The translations under genes and the position numbers were made by a program. This document shows, piece by piece, positions 24,503-34,232 of a stretch of 64,000 nt of DNA. Origin of the DNA: Lactonifactor sp. BIOML-A5 (GTDB lineage Bacteria; Bacillota; Clostridia; Lachnospirales; Lachnospiraceae). The notes beneath the pieces are model-generated. The model did no database searches and was not told the origin of the DNA. It was given only the letters and a program-made list of their open reading frames with translations. Location of the stretch: NCBI RefSeq assembly GCF_009677585.1, contig NZ_WKYV01000005.1:1-64000 (forward strand), in the 5' to 3' direction. Numbering within the stretch: the stretch's first letter is position 1; every line of letters starts with the position of its first letter.

Positions 24503-25471
24503 ATGGCAGAAATAGATGAAATAGATGAGATTCAGGTTCCTGTCTATTTGATGGCGGGATTCCTGGACAGCGGGAAGAGCACATTTTTAAATTTTACCAT
24601 TGCACAGGATTATTTTGCCCTGGAGGAGACAACACTTCTTATTCTCTGCGAAGAGGGAGAGGTGGAATACGATCCCCGGGAGCTGAAAAAGTATAATACG
24701 GTTATGGAGGTAATAGAAGAACCCCAGGAGCTGACGCCCCAGCGTCTGGCAGCCATGGACATTGCCTGCCGACCGGGGCGGATCGTTATTGAATACAACG
24801 GGATGTGGCCGGTGAGCGCTCTGGAGGAGATGGAACTTCCCAGGGGATGGGGCATCGTCCAGCATATTACAACAGTGGACGCCAGTACCTTTCAGGTCTA
24901 TATGAACAATATGAAATCCCTGTTTATGGAAATGGTAAGAGGCGCGGATCTGGTGATTTTTAACCGCTGCGAAAAGGGTCTGCCTCTGGCCACGTTCCGC
25001 AGAAGTGTAAAGGTAGTGAATCAGAGCGCGGAGATCATCTTTGAGGACGAACAGGGGGAAATTGAAAATATTTTTGAGGATGAGATGCCTTTTGATCTGG
25101 ATGCCGATGTGATCTCCATCCGGGAAGAGGATTACGGGATCTGGTATATTGATGCTATGGATCACCCGGAGAGATATAAAGGAAAGACCGTGGAGTTCAC
25201 AGGCATGGTATTAAAATCAAAAGAGTTTCCGTCTAAGATGTTTGTACCGGGGCGCATGGCCATGACCTGCTGTGCGGATGATACTACCTTTATCGGATAT
25301 GTATGCAGAAGCCCCTATGCACCCAAGCTGAAGACGGGGCAGTGGGTAAAGGTTACGGCGTCTGTAGGCTACGATTATGTGCGCGCTTACCATGGGGAGG
25401 GCCCTGTGCTTGAGGCGAAATCGGTAGAGCTGACAGAGCCCCTCGAGGAGGAATTGGTATATTTCAATTAA
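24503..25471 (+). CDS. CobW-like GTPase domain fused to a YcgQ/DUF1980-like domain
   Basis: About 322 residues. The N-terminal part carries a G3E Walker A, MAGFLDSGKSTFLN (residues ~18-31), but the CxCC motif is absent, the NKxD-like step reads IFNRCEKG, and the domain is shorter than normal. The C-terminal ~110 residues (from FTGMVLKSKEFPSKMFVPGR through MAMTCCADDTTFIGYV) resemble the C-terminal half of YcgQ/TIGR03943 proteins. Those proteins normally accompany a YraQ-type permease, which is not found here. Paired with the His-rich CobW, it probably works in divalent metal handling. The domain assignment is by eye. Confidence 0.75.
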   Translation: MAEIDEIDEIQVPVYLMAGFLDSGKSTFLNFTIAQDYFALEETTLLILCEEGEVEYDPRELKKYNTVMEVIEEPQELTPQRLAAMDIACRPGRIVIEYNGMWPVSALEEMELPRGWGIVQHITTVDASTFQVYMNNMKSLFMEMVRGADLVIFNRCEKGLPLATFRRSVKVVNQSAEIIFEDEQGEIENIFEDEMPFDLDADVISIREEDYGIWYIDAMDHPERYKGKTVEFTGMVLKSKEFPSKMFVPGRMAMTCCADDTTFIGYVCRSPYAPKLKTGQWVKVTASVGYDYVRAYHGEGPVLEAKSVELTEPLEEELVYFN

Positions 25472-25491
25472 GGAAAAGACAGGAGAAAATT

Positions 25492-26064
25492 ATGTATCTG
25501 ATTGTTGGCCTGGGGAATCCCTCAAAGGAATATGAAAGGACCAGACATAATGTAGGGTTTGATACCGTGGATGAACTGATAGAGAGGCATAATATCCCAC
25601 AATCCGGGGTAAAGCATAAAGCCATGTTCGGCAAAGGGGTGATCGACGGACAGAAGGTCATAGTGGCCAAGCCTCTCACATTTATGAATCTCAGCGGCGA
25701 AGCGGTGAGGGCTATGGCGGATTACTATAAGATAGATCCGGAGACCCAGCTGATTATAATCTATGATGATATCGATCTGGAGCCCGGACAGGTCAGGATC
25801 CGGAAAAAGGGGAGTGCAGGGGGACATAATGGAATCAAAAGCATTATCTCTCACCTGGGAACGCAGAATTTTTACCGGATTAAAATCGGTGTTGGGGCCA
25901 AACCGAAGGGCTGGGATCTCGCAGATCATGTGTTAAGCCGTTTCTCAGCCGGGGACAGGAAGCTGGTAGATGATGCCATTGAGAGGGCGGCGGCGGCAGT
26001 TTCCGTTATTTTATCGGAAGATATCGAAGCCGCTATGAATATATATAATAGAAAGGCAGAATAA
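25492..26064 (+). CDS. pth: Peptidyl-tRNA hydrolase
   Basis: Releases peptides from prematurely dropped peptidyl-tRNA. About 190 residues. Visible: VGLGNPSKEYERTRHNVGF with the catalytic His and conserved Asn, PLTFMNLSGEAV, YDDIDLEPG and KGSAGGHNGIKSII with a second essential Asn. Begins 20 bases after the CobW fusion gene with AGGAGA. mfd follows after 23 bases, the pth-mfd order common in Firmicutes. Confidence 0.96.
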   Translation: MYLIVGLGNPSKEYERTRHNVGFDTVDELIERHNIPQSGVKHKAMFGKGVIDGQKVIVAKPLTFMNLSGEAVRAMADYYKIDPETQLIIIYDDIDLEPGQVRIRKKGSAGGHNGIKSIISHLGTQNFYRIKIGVGAKPKGWDLADHVLSRFSAGDRKLVDDAIERAAAAVSVILSEDIEAAMNIYNRKAE

Positions 26065-26087
26065 TTGACCTTTTTAAGGAGATAGAT

Positions 26088-29000
26088 ATGGAGGCTTTTA
26101 TAAGACCGCTGGAGGAGCTGAGCGATTACCAGGCGCTCCGGGGAAGACTGAAAGGAAACCGCGGAATTCTGCAGCTTTCCGGATGCATTGATTCTCAGAA
26201 GGCTCATGTAATGTACGCCATGTCCCGGAATTTCCGCAATTGCCTGATCATCACAGAGAATGATCTGAAAGCAAAAGAAATATATGAGGACTACCGCTTT
26301 TACGACAGGGAGGCGCTGCTGTATCCTGCGAAGGACCTGATATTTTTCCAGGCGGATATTCACGGGAATCTGCTTACCAGGGAGAGAATGAAAGCTGTGG
26401 CTGCCCTTCTTGAGAAGAAGGGAGTCACTGTTATAACCAGTATAGGGGGCTGCATGGACTATCTGCTTCCCCTGGAGACCATCGGCAGGCGGGTGCTGCG
26501 GTTTCGCAATGACAGTGAAATTGATATAGACAAGTTAAAAAAAGATCTGATTGGTTTGGGATATGAGAGAAGTGCACAGGTAGAGGCAGCCGGGCAGTTC
26601 TCTGTTCGTGGTGGAATTATAGATATTTTTCCTCTTACGGAGGAGAACCCCTGGAGGATCGAGCTTTGGGGAGACGAGATAGACTCCATCAGGAGTTTTG
26701 AGGCCGAGAGCCAGAGATCCATAGAAAACCTGGAGGAGATAGCCATTTACCCGGCGTCCGAGATTGTGCTGGATGAGGACTCAGCGGAGAAGGGAATCAA
26801 GGCCATTGAGAAAGAGATGAAGTCCTATGTGAAGAGACTCAGGGATAAGTTTCTGACGGAGGAGGCTGCACGGGTAAAAGGCTCTGTGGAGGAAGTACTG
26901 GAGAATCTGAGGGAATTTGAGAACCTTCAGGCGGCCGAGCACTTTATCCACTATTTTTATGATGAGCTGGTTTCCCTTCCGGATTATTTTGATCCGGAGG
27001 ATACCCTTTTCTTTCTGGATGAGCCGAATCATCTTCTGGACAAGGGGGAGGTGATTGAAGAGGAATTCCGGGAGAGTATGCAGAACCGCCTGGAGAAGGG
27101 ATATCTTCTCCCCAGTCAGGCCAGGCTGATTACCGGGTACAGGGATACCGTCAATACACTGAACCACAAGAACTGTGTTTCTGTCTGCACCATTGACCAC
27201 AAGCAGGCTGACTGGAAGATAAACGGTAAGTACAGCATTGTGACAAAATCAGTAAATTCTTACAACAACAGCTTTGAGCTTCTGGTAAAGGATCTGAAGC
27301 AGTGGAAAAAGGGCGGCTATCGGGTGGCCCTTCTCTCAGGTTCCCGTACCAGGGCGGCCAGGCTGGCGGAGGATCTCCGGGAGGAGGGACTGAACAGCTT
27401 CTATTCAGACGATACGGAAAGAGAGATTCAGCCAGGGGAAATTATGGTGGTATACGGACACGCCCACAGGGGATTTGCATACCCTATGGTAAAGTTTGTT
27501 ATTATAACAGAGACCGACATATTCGGCAAGGAAAAGAAAAAGCGCAGGAAGAAAACCGAGTACAGCGGGAAAAAGATCCAGAGCTTCACAGAGCTTAATG
27601 TGGGGGACTATGTTGTCCATGAGAATCATGGGCTGGGGGTTTACCGGGGAATTGAAAAGGTGGAAGTGGAGAATGTAGTCAAGGATTACATTAAGATCGA
27701 ATATGCCGGCAGAAGTAATCTCTATGTGCTTGCAACCCAGCTGGATATTCTCCAGAAATACGCCGGCGCAGATGCGAAAAAGCCCAAACTGAATAAACTG
27801 GGGGGCCAGGAGTGGAAGAAGACTAAGACAAGAGTCCGGGGGGCAGTGCAGAACATTGCCCGGGATCTGGTGGATTTGTATGCGGTCAGGCAGTCCCAGG
27901 AAGGATACGCATACGGGAAGGACACGGTCTGGCAGAGAGAATTTGAGGAAATGTTTCCCTTTGAGGAGACAGAGGACCAGCTGTTAGCCATTGATGCCAC
28001 AAAGCAGGATATGGAGAGCCACAAAATCATGGACCGCCTCATCTGCGGGGATGTGGGGTACGGAAAAACAGAGATTGCCATCCGGGCTGCCTTTAAAGCC
28101 ATACAGGAGGGGAAACAGGTGGTATATCTGGTGCCCACAACCATTCTGGCGCAGCAGCACTATAATACCTTTGTGCAGAGGATGAAGGATTTCCCGGTAC
28201 GGGTGGATCTGCTCTGCCGTTTCAACACCCAGGCGCAGCAGAAGAAGACTGTGACAGATCTGGAAAAGGGCTGGGTGGATATTGTCATAGGGACGCACAG
28301 GGTACTGTCAAAGGATGTAAAGTTCAAGGATCTGGGCCTTCTGATCATCGATGAAGAGCAGCGCTTCGGCGTTACCCACAAGGAAAAGATAAAGCAGCTC
28401 AAAAAAAATGTGGATGTTCTTACACTTACAGCTACCCCTATTCCCAGGACTCTGCATATGAGCCTTATCGGAATCCGGGATATGAGTGTTCTGGAGGAGC
28501 CGCCTATGGATCGGATGCCTATACAGACCTATATTATGGAATACAATGATGAGATGGTGAGAGAGGCAATCAGCCGGGAGATGGCCAGGGGCGGCCAGGT
28601 TTATTATGTGTATAACAGAGTAAAGCAGATTGACGAGATTACCAATCAGATTGCAAAGCTGGTTCCGGAGGCAAATGTTGCCTTTGCCCACGGACAGATG
28701 AACGAGCGGGAACTGGAAAAAATCATGTATGGATTTATTAACGGGGAGATTGATGTTCTGGTATCCACTACTATCATTGAGACCGGACTGGATATCTCCA
28801 ATGTGAATACAATGGTGATACATGACGCGGACCAGCTCGGGCTTTCACAGCTGTATCAGCTGCGGGGCCGGGTGGGAAGGTCAAACCGTACCGCCTATGC
28901 TTTTTTAATGTATAAAAGGAACAAAATGCTAAAGGAAGTGGCTGAGAAGAGGCTTCATGCTATCCGGGAATTTACAGAGCTGGGAAGCGGGTTCAAGATT

Positions 29001-29612
29001 GCCATGAGGGATCTGGAGCTTAGGGGAGCCGGAAATCTTCTGGGCGCGGAGCAGCACGGCCATATGGAAGCTGTGGGCTATGACCTGTACTGCAAAATGC
29101 TCAATGAGGCTGTAAAAGAGGCCAAGGGAATACCTGTACAGGAAGATTTTGAAACCACCATAGATCTGGAGCTGGACGCCTTTATTCCGGAGCGGTATAT
29201 TCCTAATGAATATCAAAAACTGGATATCTACAAAAGGATAGCAGGGATTGAGAATCAGGAAGAGTATGAGGATATGCTGGAAGAATTGCTGGATCGGTTT
29301 GGGGAGCTTCCTAAGTCTGTACAAAATCTCCTTTCTATCGCTAATCTGAAGGCAATGGCCCATAAAGTCTATATGACGGAGGTAAAGCAGCTGCAGGATA
29401 TGGTGAAGCTTACTATGTACGAAAAAGCGAAGATCAATCCCCAGGGTATCCCTGCGGTTATCGAAATGTACAGGGATGAACTTCAGTTTAAGGCGGATCC
29501 CAGCCCGCACTTTATCTTCCGCCCCAAAAAGAAAAAGACCCGGGATACCGCTGAGATAATCGAAGGGGTGGCAGGACTGCTGAGGGATATGGAGGAGAAG
29601 CTGAAAGTTTGA
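26088..29612 (+). CDS. mfd: Transcription-repair coupling factor
   Basis: ATP-dependent translocase that removes stalled RNA polymerase and recruits UvrA. About 1174 residues, full length. Visible in order: the UvrB-like damage-coupling module ([13 protein letters not shown]), the CarD-like RNA polymerase-interaction domain ([18 protein letters not shown]), helicase motif [17 protein letters not shown], motif [22 protein letters not shown] (motif III), the motif VI region [14 protein letters not shown], the translocation (TRG) motif, and the C-terminal TRCF domain. In the pth-mfd-prsA run. Confidence 0.97.
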   Translation: MEAFIRPLEELSDYQALRGRLKGNRGILQLSGCIDSQKAHVMYAMSRNFRNCLIITENDLKAKEIYEDYRFYDREALLYPAKDLIFFQADIHGNLLTRERMKAVAALLEKKGVTVITSIGGCMDYLLPLETIGRRVLRFRNDSEIDIDKLKKDLIGLGYERSAQVEAAGQFSVRGGIIDIFPLTEENPWRIELWGDEIDSIRSFEAESQRSIENLEEIAIYPASEIVLDEDSAEKGIKAIEKEMKSYVKRLRDKFLTEEAARVKGSVEEVLENLREFENLQAAEHFIHYFYDELVSLPDYFDPEDTLFFLDEPNHLLDKGEVIEEEFRESMQNRLEKGYLLPSQARLITGYRDTVNTLNHKNCVSVCTIDHKQADWKINGKYSIVTKSVNSYNNSFELLVKDLKQWKKGGYRVALLSGSRTRAARLAEDLREEGLNSFYSDDTEREIQPGEIMVVYGHAHRGFAYPMVKFVIITETDIFGKEKKKRRKKTEYSGKKIQSFTELNVGDYVVHENHGLGVYRGIEKVEVENVVKDYIKIEYAGRSNLYVLATQLDILQKYAGADAKKPKLNKLGGQEWKKTKTRVRGAVQNIARDLVDLYAVRQSQEGYAYGKDTVWQREFEEMFPFEETEDQLLAIDATKQDMESHKIMDRLICGDVGYGKTEIAIRAAFKAIQEGKQVVYLVPTTILAQQHYNTFVQRMKDFPVRVDLLCRFNTQAQQKKTVTDLEKGWVDIVIGTHRVLSKDVKFKDLGLLIIDEEQRFGVTHKEKIKQLKKNVDVLTLTATPIPRTLHMSLIGIRDMSVLEEPPMDRMPIQTYIMEYNDEMVREAISREMARGGQVYYVYNRVKQIDEITNQIAKLVPEANVAFAHGQMNERELEKIMYGFINGEIDVLVSTTIIETGLDISNVNTMVIHDADQLGLSQLYQLRGRVGRSNRTAYAFLMYKRNKMLKEVAEKRLHAIREFTELGSGFKIAMRDLELRGAGNLLGAEQHGHMEAVGYDLYCKMLNEAVKEAKGIPVQEDFETTIDLELDAFIPERYIPNEYQKLDIYKRIAGIENQEEYEDMLEELLDRFGELPKSVQNLLSIANLKAMAHKVYMTEVKQLQDMVKLTMYEKAKINPQGIPAVIEMYRDELQFKADPSPHFIFRPKKKKTRDTAEIIEGVAGLLRDMEEKLKV

Positions 29613-29649
29613 AATATTTGCGAATTCTTTACAAATACCGGGAAAAATC

Positions 29650-29678
29650 TTGCCTGAACCTGGAAAAGAGTCTATAAT
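29650..29678 (+). promoter_or_regulatory. Promoter of the PrsA-like lipoprotein gene
   Basis: TTGCCT (29650-29655) and TATAAT (29673-29678) are separated by 17 bases, in the 117-base gap between mfd and the lipoprotein gene. It allows expression independent of mfd. Confidence 0.7.
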
Positions 29679-29729
29679 GAAAAGGCTGATATGCAAAATA
29701 AGCCGATAAGATAACTATGGGAGGAAACC

Positions 29730-30893
29730 ATGAACCGATTAACAAAGACAATGACATGCGGTATGCTTGCAGTTGCCTTGGGCGCCACAAGCCTTGCAGG
29801 CTGCGGAAAAGATAGTAAAATTGACGGAACAAAGACAGTTGCGACCTGCAATGGGGAGGAAGTATCTCTTGGAGCGGCAAGCTTTCTCATGCGATATACA
29901 CAGGCTCAGATGATGAGCTATTACTCCATGTTCGGACAGAGCATGAGCTGGGACAGCGTACAGGATGAGGAGAAAGGTACTACCCTTGGGCAGTCTGCCA
30001 AGGATAACCTTATGGACCAGCTGGAGGATATGATGCTTCTGAAAGAGAATGCCAAAGAGTATGAGGTAAGCATTTCGGAGGAAGAACAAAAGGCAATTGA
30101 GGAGGCTGCAAAAAGCTTTATCGAGGCTAATGACGAGGAGACTCTGAAGAGCCTGGCAGTCAGCCAGAAGGATATAGAGACAGTGCTGGAGCTTTTCACC
30201 ATCCAGAATAAAATGTATGAGCCAATGACTGCAGATGTGGACACAAATGTACCGGATGAGGACGCGGCCCAGAAAACAGTTACCTGTGTGAGGGTGTCTG
30301 CCGCAGGGACGGAGACGGATGAAGAGGGCAACACCATTGAGCTGACCGAGGAGGAGAAAGCACAAAAGAAGGAACAGGCTCAGCAGGTCCTGGATAAGAT
30401 CGCAGCATCGGAGGATGTGGCGGGGGCAGATATGGATGCCCTGGCAAAAGAGGTGGATGAAAACCTCTCTGCTACCTCCAGCAGCTATGGAAGCGATGAT
30501 ACTGTTGTAGAAGATGCGATCAAGAAGGCTGCGGAGGGTCTGGAGGACGGACAGCTGGCGCCCGAGGTGGCAGAAGGAGAGAATGCCTATTATGTAGTGC
30601 GGCTGGACGCTAATTTCGATCAGGAGGCTACAGACTCAAAAAAGAAGTCTATTGTAGACGAGAGAAAGCAGGAAGCCTATCAGGCAAAGCTGGATGAATG
30701 GAGCGAGGCTGCCAAGTTTACGGTGGATGAAAAAGTGTGGGACAAGATAGAAGTCACTGACAGTAATCCTTTTGTATTTAAGCAGCAGGAGACAGACGCA
30801 GAAGGTACAGATACTGCAGAGCCTTCCTCTGACGCCCCGGATACTGCGGGTGCGCAGGACAGTGCAGAACAGGGAGAGCAGGCAGAAGAATAG
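29730..30893 (+). CDS. PrsA/SurA-like peptidyl-prolyl isomerase lipoprotein
   Basis: Exported lipoprotein of about 387 residues. Signal peptide with lipobox LAGC at residues ~22-25 (Cys would be acylated), a SurA_N-like helical region with Met- and Gln-rich segments (~50-170), a degenerate parvulin-type region around NAYYVVRLDAN (~290), and a disordered acidic Ala/Asp/Glu tail from ~residue 345. Gene order mfd then prsA-like lipoprotein is common in clostridia. Likely helps fold secreted proteins. PPIase activity cannot be confirmed because the parvulin core is divergent. Confidence 0.85.
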   Translation: MNRLTKTMTCGMLAVALGATSLAGCGKDSKIDGTKTVATCNGEEVSLGAASFLMRYTQAQMMSYYSMFGQSMSWDSVQDEEKGTTLGQSAKDNLMDQLEDMMLLKENAKEYEVSISEEEQKAIEEAAKSFIEANDEETLKSLAVSQKDIETVLELFTIQNKMYEPMTADVDTNVPDEDAAQKTVTCVRVSAAGTETDEEGNTIELTEEEKAQKKEQAQQVLDKIAASEDVAGADMDALAKEVDENLSATSSSYGSDDTVVEDAIKKAAEGLEDGQLAPEVAEGENAYYVVRLDANFDQEATDSKKKSIVDERKQEAYQAKLDEWSEAAKFTVDEKVWDKIEVTDSNPFVFKQQETDAEGTDTAEPSSDAPDTAGAQDSAEQGEQAEE

Positions 30894-30948
30894 TACTGCG
30901 GATAATAGCAGCGAGCCGGGTTAAGAATCCTGGTTCATGGCAAAAAAA

Positions 30949-30978
30949 CGGAGGGTATATCCTGGGATATGCCCTCCG
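30949..30978 (-). terminator. Terminator of gap (minus strand)
   Basis: CGGAGGG-ATATCC and GGATAT-CCCTCCG pair over about 13 bp. On the minus strand the hairpin is followed by seven U, so it ends gap transcription about 140 bases after the gap stop. A second hairpin ATCACCAG/CTGGTGAT (30983-31004) lies beside it and may serve the plus strand. Confidence 0.75.
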
Positions 30979-31116
30979 TCTGATCACCAGGGAATCCTGG
31001 TGATATTGTATTCAATGTATGGTACATAATCGTAATGACGAATGTATATGCCCCTTACAAGTGTTTGGATACAGCGACAAAGATACGCCTCGTTCTGAAA
31101 ATAATAATCCGGCGTG

Positions 31117-32142
31117 TTACGCCTCCTGGTAGTCTACCTGATGCATATGCTGGATCATGCGGAAAATCTGGCTGGTATAGCCCCACTCGTTGTCGTAAAA
31201 ACAGATAAGCTTGAAGAAATGCCCGTTCACCTGGATTCCCTCTCTGGCATCAAAAATGGAAGCATGGGAATCTCCGATAAAGTCAGAGGATACTACCTCA
31301 TCGTCTACGTAGTCCAAAATTCCTGCCAGTTCGTTTTCTGTGGATTCTTTTACCCTCTTACAGATATCTTCATAGTTTGTCTCGCTCTTCAACATAACAT
31401 TAAGGTCGACAATTGAGACATCTGAGGTTGGAACCCGGTATGAGATTCCGGTCATCTTTCCTTTTAAGGAAGGGATGACCTTGGATACTGCCTTCGCGGC
31501 GCCCGTACTGGAAGGGATCAGGTTTCCGAACACAGCCCGTCCCGTCCGCCAATCCTTTAGGGAACGGCAGTCTACTACTTTTTGTTTCGCGGTAGCAGCG
31601 TGAATGGTTGACATAAGGCCCTGCTCAATCCCATAGTGATCTTCAAGCACTTTGCAGATTGGAGCAAGACAGTTGGTGGTACAGGAAGCATTGGATACAA
31701 CGTTCATATCCCTGGTATAGTCTGCGTGATTGATACCCATAACAAAGGTAGGAGTCTCTTCATCTTTCGCCGGAGCTGATATAATAACCTTTTTTGCGCC
31801 TGCATCAATGTGTCCCATTGCCTTTGCGGTGGTGCAGAAGGCCCCGGTGGCGTCGATAATATACTCTGCGCCGCATGAGTCCCACGGGATAAGAGATGCA
31901 TCACTTTCTGAAAAGACAGGGATTTTCTTTCCGTTTACGATAATCCCCCCATCGCAGGTGGAAAGCTCTCCCCGGAAACGCCCGAATATGGTATCGTATC
32001 GGATCATATATACCATATAATCCAGATCTGCGTTGCGGACATTGATTCCGCACAGGTGGAATGTTTCGGGTTGACTGATGGCTATACGGAATGAAACCCT
32101 CCCAATACGTCCAAATCCGTTTATGCCAATGTTAATCGCCAT
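31117..32142 (-). CDS. gap: Glyceraldehyde-3-phosphate dehydrogenase, type I
   Basis: Glycolytic NAD-dependent dehydrogenase of about 341 residues. Visible: Rossmann start INGFGRIGR, the catalytic SNASCTTNCLAPI with the active-site Cys, STIHAATAKQKVVD, and IPSSTGAAKAVSKVIP for phosphate binding. The HAATAKQ form resembles E. coli GapA rather than the HAYTGDQ form of many Firmicutes. AGGAGG precedes the ATG. It stands alone rather than in a pgk-tpi-gpm operon, so it may be the only copy or an extra paralogue. Confidence 0.96.
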   Translation of the reverse strand: MAINIGINGFGRIGRVSFRIAISQPETFHLCGINVRNADLDYMVYMIRYDTIFGRFRGELSTCDGGIIVNGKKIPVFSESDASLIPWDSCGAEYIIDATGAFCTTAKAMGHIDAGAKKVIISAPAKDEETPTFVMGINHADYTRDMNVVSNASCTTNCLAPICKVLEDHYGIEQGLMSTIHAATAKQKVVDCRSLKDWRTGRAVFGNLIPSSTGAAKAVSKVIPSLKGKMTGISYRVPTSDVSIVDLNVMLKSETNYEDICKRVKESTENELAGILDYVDDEVVSSDFIGDSHASIFDAREGIQVNGHFFKLICFYDNEWGYTSQIFRMIQHMHQVDYQEA

Positions 32143-32566
32143 TATTTGAATACCTCCTCATAAGATACATTGCCGTGCAGCAGTTCAGGCACGGCTGACC
32201 CGGGGCACGTGCAGCCCTTCGGGTATATATTAGTTTTTGCACTGCTCCTTCTTTGTTATGACAGCTATATTCCTGTACCAAGCGATTTTCTTTGTTCTCT
32301 GCAATCCAGTGTTAGTTTATCATGTCTGCCAGAGGAATACTATAGAGCGGGAAGTAATTAAAGTTTTAACGTGAAAGTACAGGATGTTGTACAAATGAAT
32401 TCGGTTTTATGCCCGGTTAACAGGGGATAATTTGAGGATATTGTACAAAAAGCGCTGAGAAATACAAAGATTATTGATAAAATGTTCACAGAATGTTCAA
32501 AAAGTTCACAGATAAGACTTCTTTATAAGGTATTCTATTAAGAAGCAGCAGAAAGGAGAGATGAAT
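32143..32566. other. Intergenic region gap / tautomerase with a leader hairpin and direct repeats
   Basis: About 420 bases, no gene found. On the gap side, GCCGTGC/GCACGGC (32172-32195) can form a hairpin about 30 bases upstream of the gap start. On the tautomerase side, AGGATGTTGTACAAA (32381-32395) and AGGATATTGTACAAA (32435-32449) are direct repeats spaced 54 bases start to start. No consensus promoter was clear. Confidence 0.5.
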
Positions 32567-32788
32567 ATGCCGCATATTATCGTGCAGATGTTCCCTGGAA
32601 GGGATGAAGCGTCTAAAAAGGAATTGGCAGAAAAACTGGCAGGGCTCACCGCGGAGACCCTGGGGCTTTCTCAGAGTGCCGTCTCTGTCACCGTGGAGGA
32701 GGTGGCCAGAGAAGAATGGAAGGACAGGGTGTACCGCAAGCTCCGGGAAGACAAAAATCTTTTGGTTCCTCCGGGCTATGAGATGTAG
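32567..32788 (+). CDS. 4-oxalocrotonate tautomerase family protein
   Basis: Small tautomerase of about 73 residues. After removal of the initiator Met the mature protein would begin PHIIVQMFPG, with the N-terminal Pro that is the catalytic base of the family. For that reason, and because AAGGAG lies 8 bases upstream, the ATG at 32567 is chosen over the one at 32561. A helical segment and a C-terminal Leu/Val/Pro/Gly tail follow. Physiological substrate unknown; many members act on phenylpyruvate-like enols. The AEC transporter follows after 46 bases. Confidence 0.85.
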   Translation: MPHIIVQMFPGRDEASKKELAEKLAGLTAETLGLSQSAVSVTVEEVAREEWKDRVYRKLREDKNLLVPPGYEM

Positions 32789-32834
32789 GAGCGCAGGGTA
32801 CATATGTATACGAAAGATGATTGGTGCAGGATAG

Positions 32835-33761
32835 ATGGGGATTAGTATTGTAATAATGGAACAGATGATCCAGCTTTTTTTGATAATGGTGATGGGGGGA
32901 GTCATTGTTAAAACTGGAGTCTTAAAGGGGCAGGACAGCCATATTCTGTCGGCAGTGACACTGTATCTCATAACGCCCTGTGTGATTTTGGAGGCATTTC
33001 AGGTGGACTATACCCCCCGGGTAAGGAACGGGCTTTTGTTGGCTCTGGGGGCAGCTGTCATTATACACATACTAATCCTGCTGTCCCTCCCGGCACTTGG
33101 GAGGATATTCCGGCTGGACGCGGTGGAGAAGGCGTCTATAGCCTATTCTAACTCAGGAAATCTGATCATCCCTCTGGTGACAGCCGCCTTGGGGAAAGAG
33201 TGGGTGATTTATTCCAGCGCATTTATGTCCGTGCAGCTGTTCTTTATGTGGAGTCACGGAAAAATGCTTCTCTGCGGGGAGAAGAAGATAGCGTTAAGGA
33301 AGATATTCTCTAATATAAATATGATTGCTGTTTTAGCCGGAGCTGTACTTTTTATATCCGGATGCAGGCTTCCTTCTCTGGTCCGGGGCGCCATGGACTC
33401 TGCAGGAAAGATGATAGGACCCATGTCTATGCTGATAGCCGGAATGCTGATAGGAGATATGAGTCTGAAAAAAGTATTCTCCTACCGCAGGCTGGGGCTG
33501 GTTACATTTCTGCGGATGATTGTATTTCCCGCCCTTTCCCTGGTAATACTAAAATACAGCCCACTGGCCGGGCTCACAGAAGACGGGTTTACAATACTTT
33601 TGATTACACTACTGGCGGTTGTCACACCAACGGCTTCCTCCATCACACAGATGTCTCAGATATACGGAAAGAATGCGGAGTATGCCAGTGTAATCAATGC
33701 TGCAACATCTGTGGTCTGTATGGTCACCATGCCTCTTATGGTTTTTTTGTACCAGTTATAA
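32835..33761 (+). CDS. AEC family transporter (auxin efflux carrier-like)
   Basis: Membrane transporter of about 308 residues with ten hydrophobic segments. The motif YSNSGNLIIPLVTA, with the Asn-Pro-type break in the middle of the family, is clear, and the C-terminal half has TPTASSITQMSQIYG. Bacterial members include malonate, malate and other organic-acid carriers; the substrate here is unknown. The start is uncertain: ATG at 32835 has AGGA close by, ATG at 32856 is an alternative. No hairpin separates it from the tautomerase gene, so they may be co-transcribed. Confidence 0.85.
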   Translation: MGISIVIMEQMIQLFLIMVMGGVIVKTGVLKGQDSHILSAVTLYLITPCVILEAFQVDYTPRVRNGLLLALGAAVIIHILILLSLPALGRIFRLDAVEKASIAYSNSGNLIIPLVTAALGKEWVIYSSAFMSVQLFFMWSHGKMLLCGEKKIALRKIFSNINMIAVLAGAVLFISGCRLPSLVRGAMDSAGKMIGPMSMLIAGMLIGDMSLKKVFSYRRLGLVTFLRMIVFPALSLVILKYSPLAGLTEDGFTILLITLLAVVTPTASSITQMSQIYGKNAEYASVINAATSVVCMVTMPLMVFLYQL

Positions 33762-33835
33762 CACGACGTTCCCCAGACAGCGGTGTGTGAACAGCGACTG
33801 CTATGGGGTGGGGGCTGCGGCCGGAGAGAAAGGGA

Positions 33836-33864
33836 TTGACTTTAAGAAAAAAATATGCTAATAT
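33836..33864 (+). promoter_or_regulatory. Promoter of the proS T-box leader
   Basis: TTGACT (33836-33841) and TAATAT (33859-33864) with a 17-base spacer, just upstream of the T-box leader. Confidence 0.7.
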
Positions 33865-33871
33865 TCCATCA

Positions 33872-34155
33872 ATAGCAAAAGGCGTTGAGAAGAGATAGTA
33901 AGTATCCTGAATACTTCAGAGAGAAGCCGGACGGTGCAAGGCTTTGTGGAGGGGTGCTGAACCGGTCTTTGAGCCGCAGGCCGAAAAGAGATGAGTAGGC
34001 CCCGCCGGAGTTCCACCGTTACAGGGAAAGAGTATCAGACACAGGATGTGTTACGTACTCGCAGAGAGCAGAATGTAAGTTCTGAAGTTAGGTGGTACCA
34101 CGGATAATGTATTTATTCGCCCTAAACCGGAGATTTCCGGTTAGGGCGTTTTTTG
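33872..34155 (+). ncRNA. T-box riboswitch leader (Pro) of proS
   Basis: Contains the T-box core AGGTGGTACCACGG (34090-34103), an upstream Stem I region with GAGAAGAGATAGTAAGT, and TGAA-CCG-GTCTTTGAG, in which CCG (33962-33964) is a Pro codon at the specifier position. The terminator GCCCTAAACCGG/CCGGTTAGGGC with TTTTTT follows. proS starts about 80 bases later. The specifier position agrees with the Met codon in the metG leader of this window. Confidence 0.92.
34118..34155 (+). terminator. T-box terminator hairpin of proS leader
   Basis: CGCCCTAAACCGG and CCGGTTAGGGCG form a 12 bp stem with a short loop, followed by TTTTTT. It directly follows the T-box core. Confidence 0.85.
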
Positions 34156-34232
34156 CTTTATGACGCGTTCCGGTGCGCGTGTTCAGCCTGCCGGACTCAT
34201 TTTATGATAATATTTTAAGGAGGAATCACATT

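Noticed and set aside
30949..30978. Hairpin first read as the PrsA lipoprotein terminator
   Set aside because: It has no T-run on the plus strand but T7 on the minus strand, so it serves gap.
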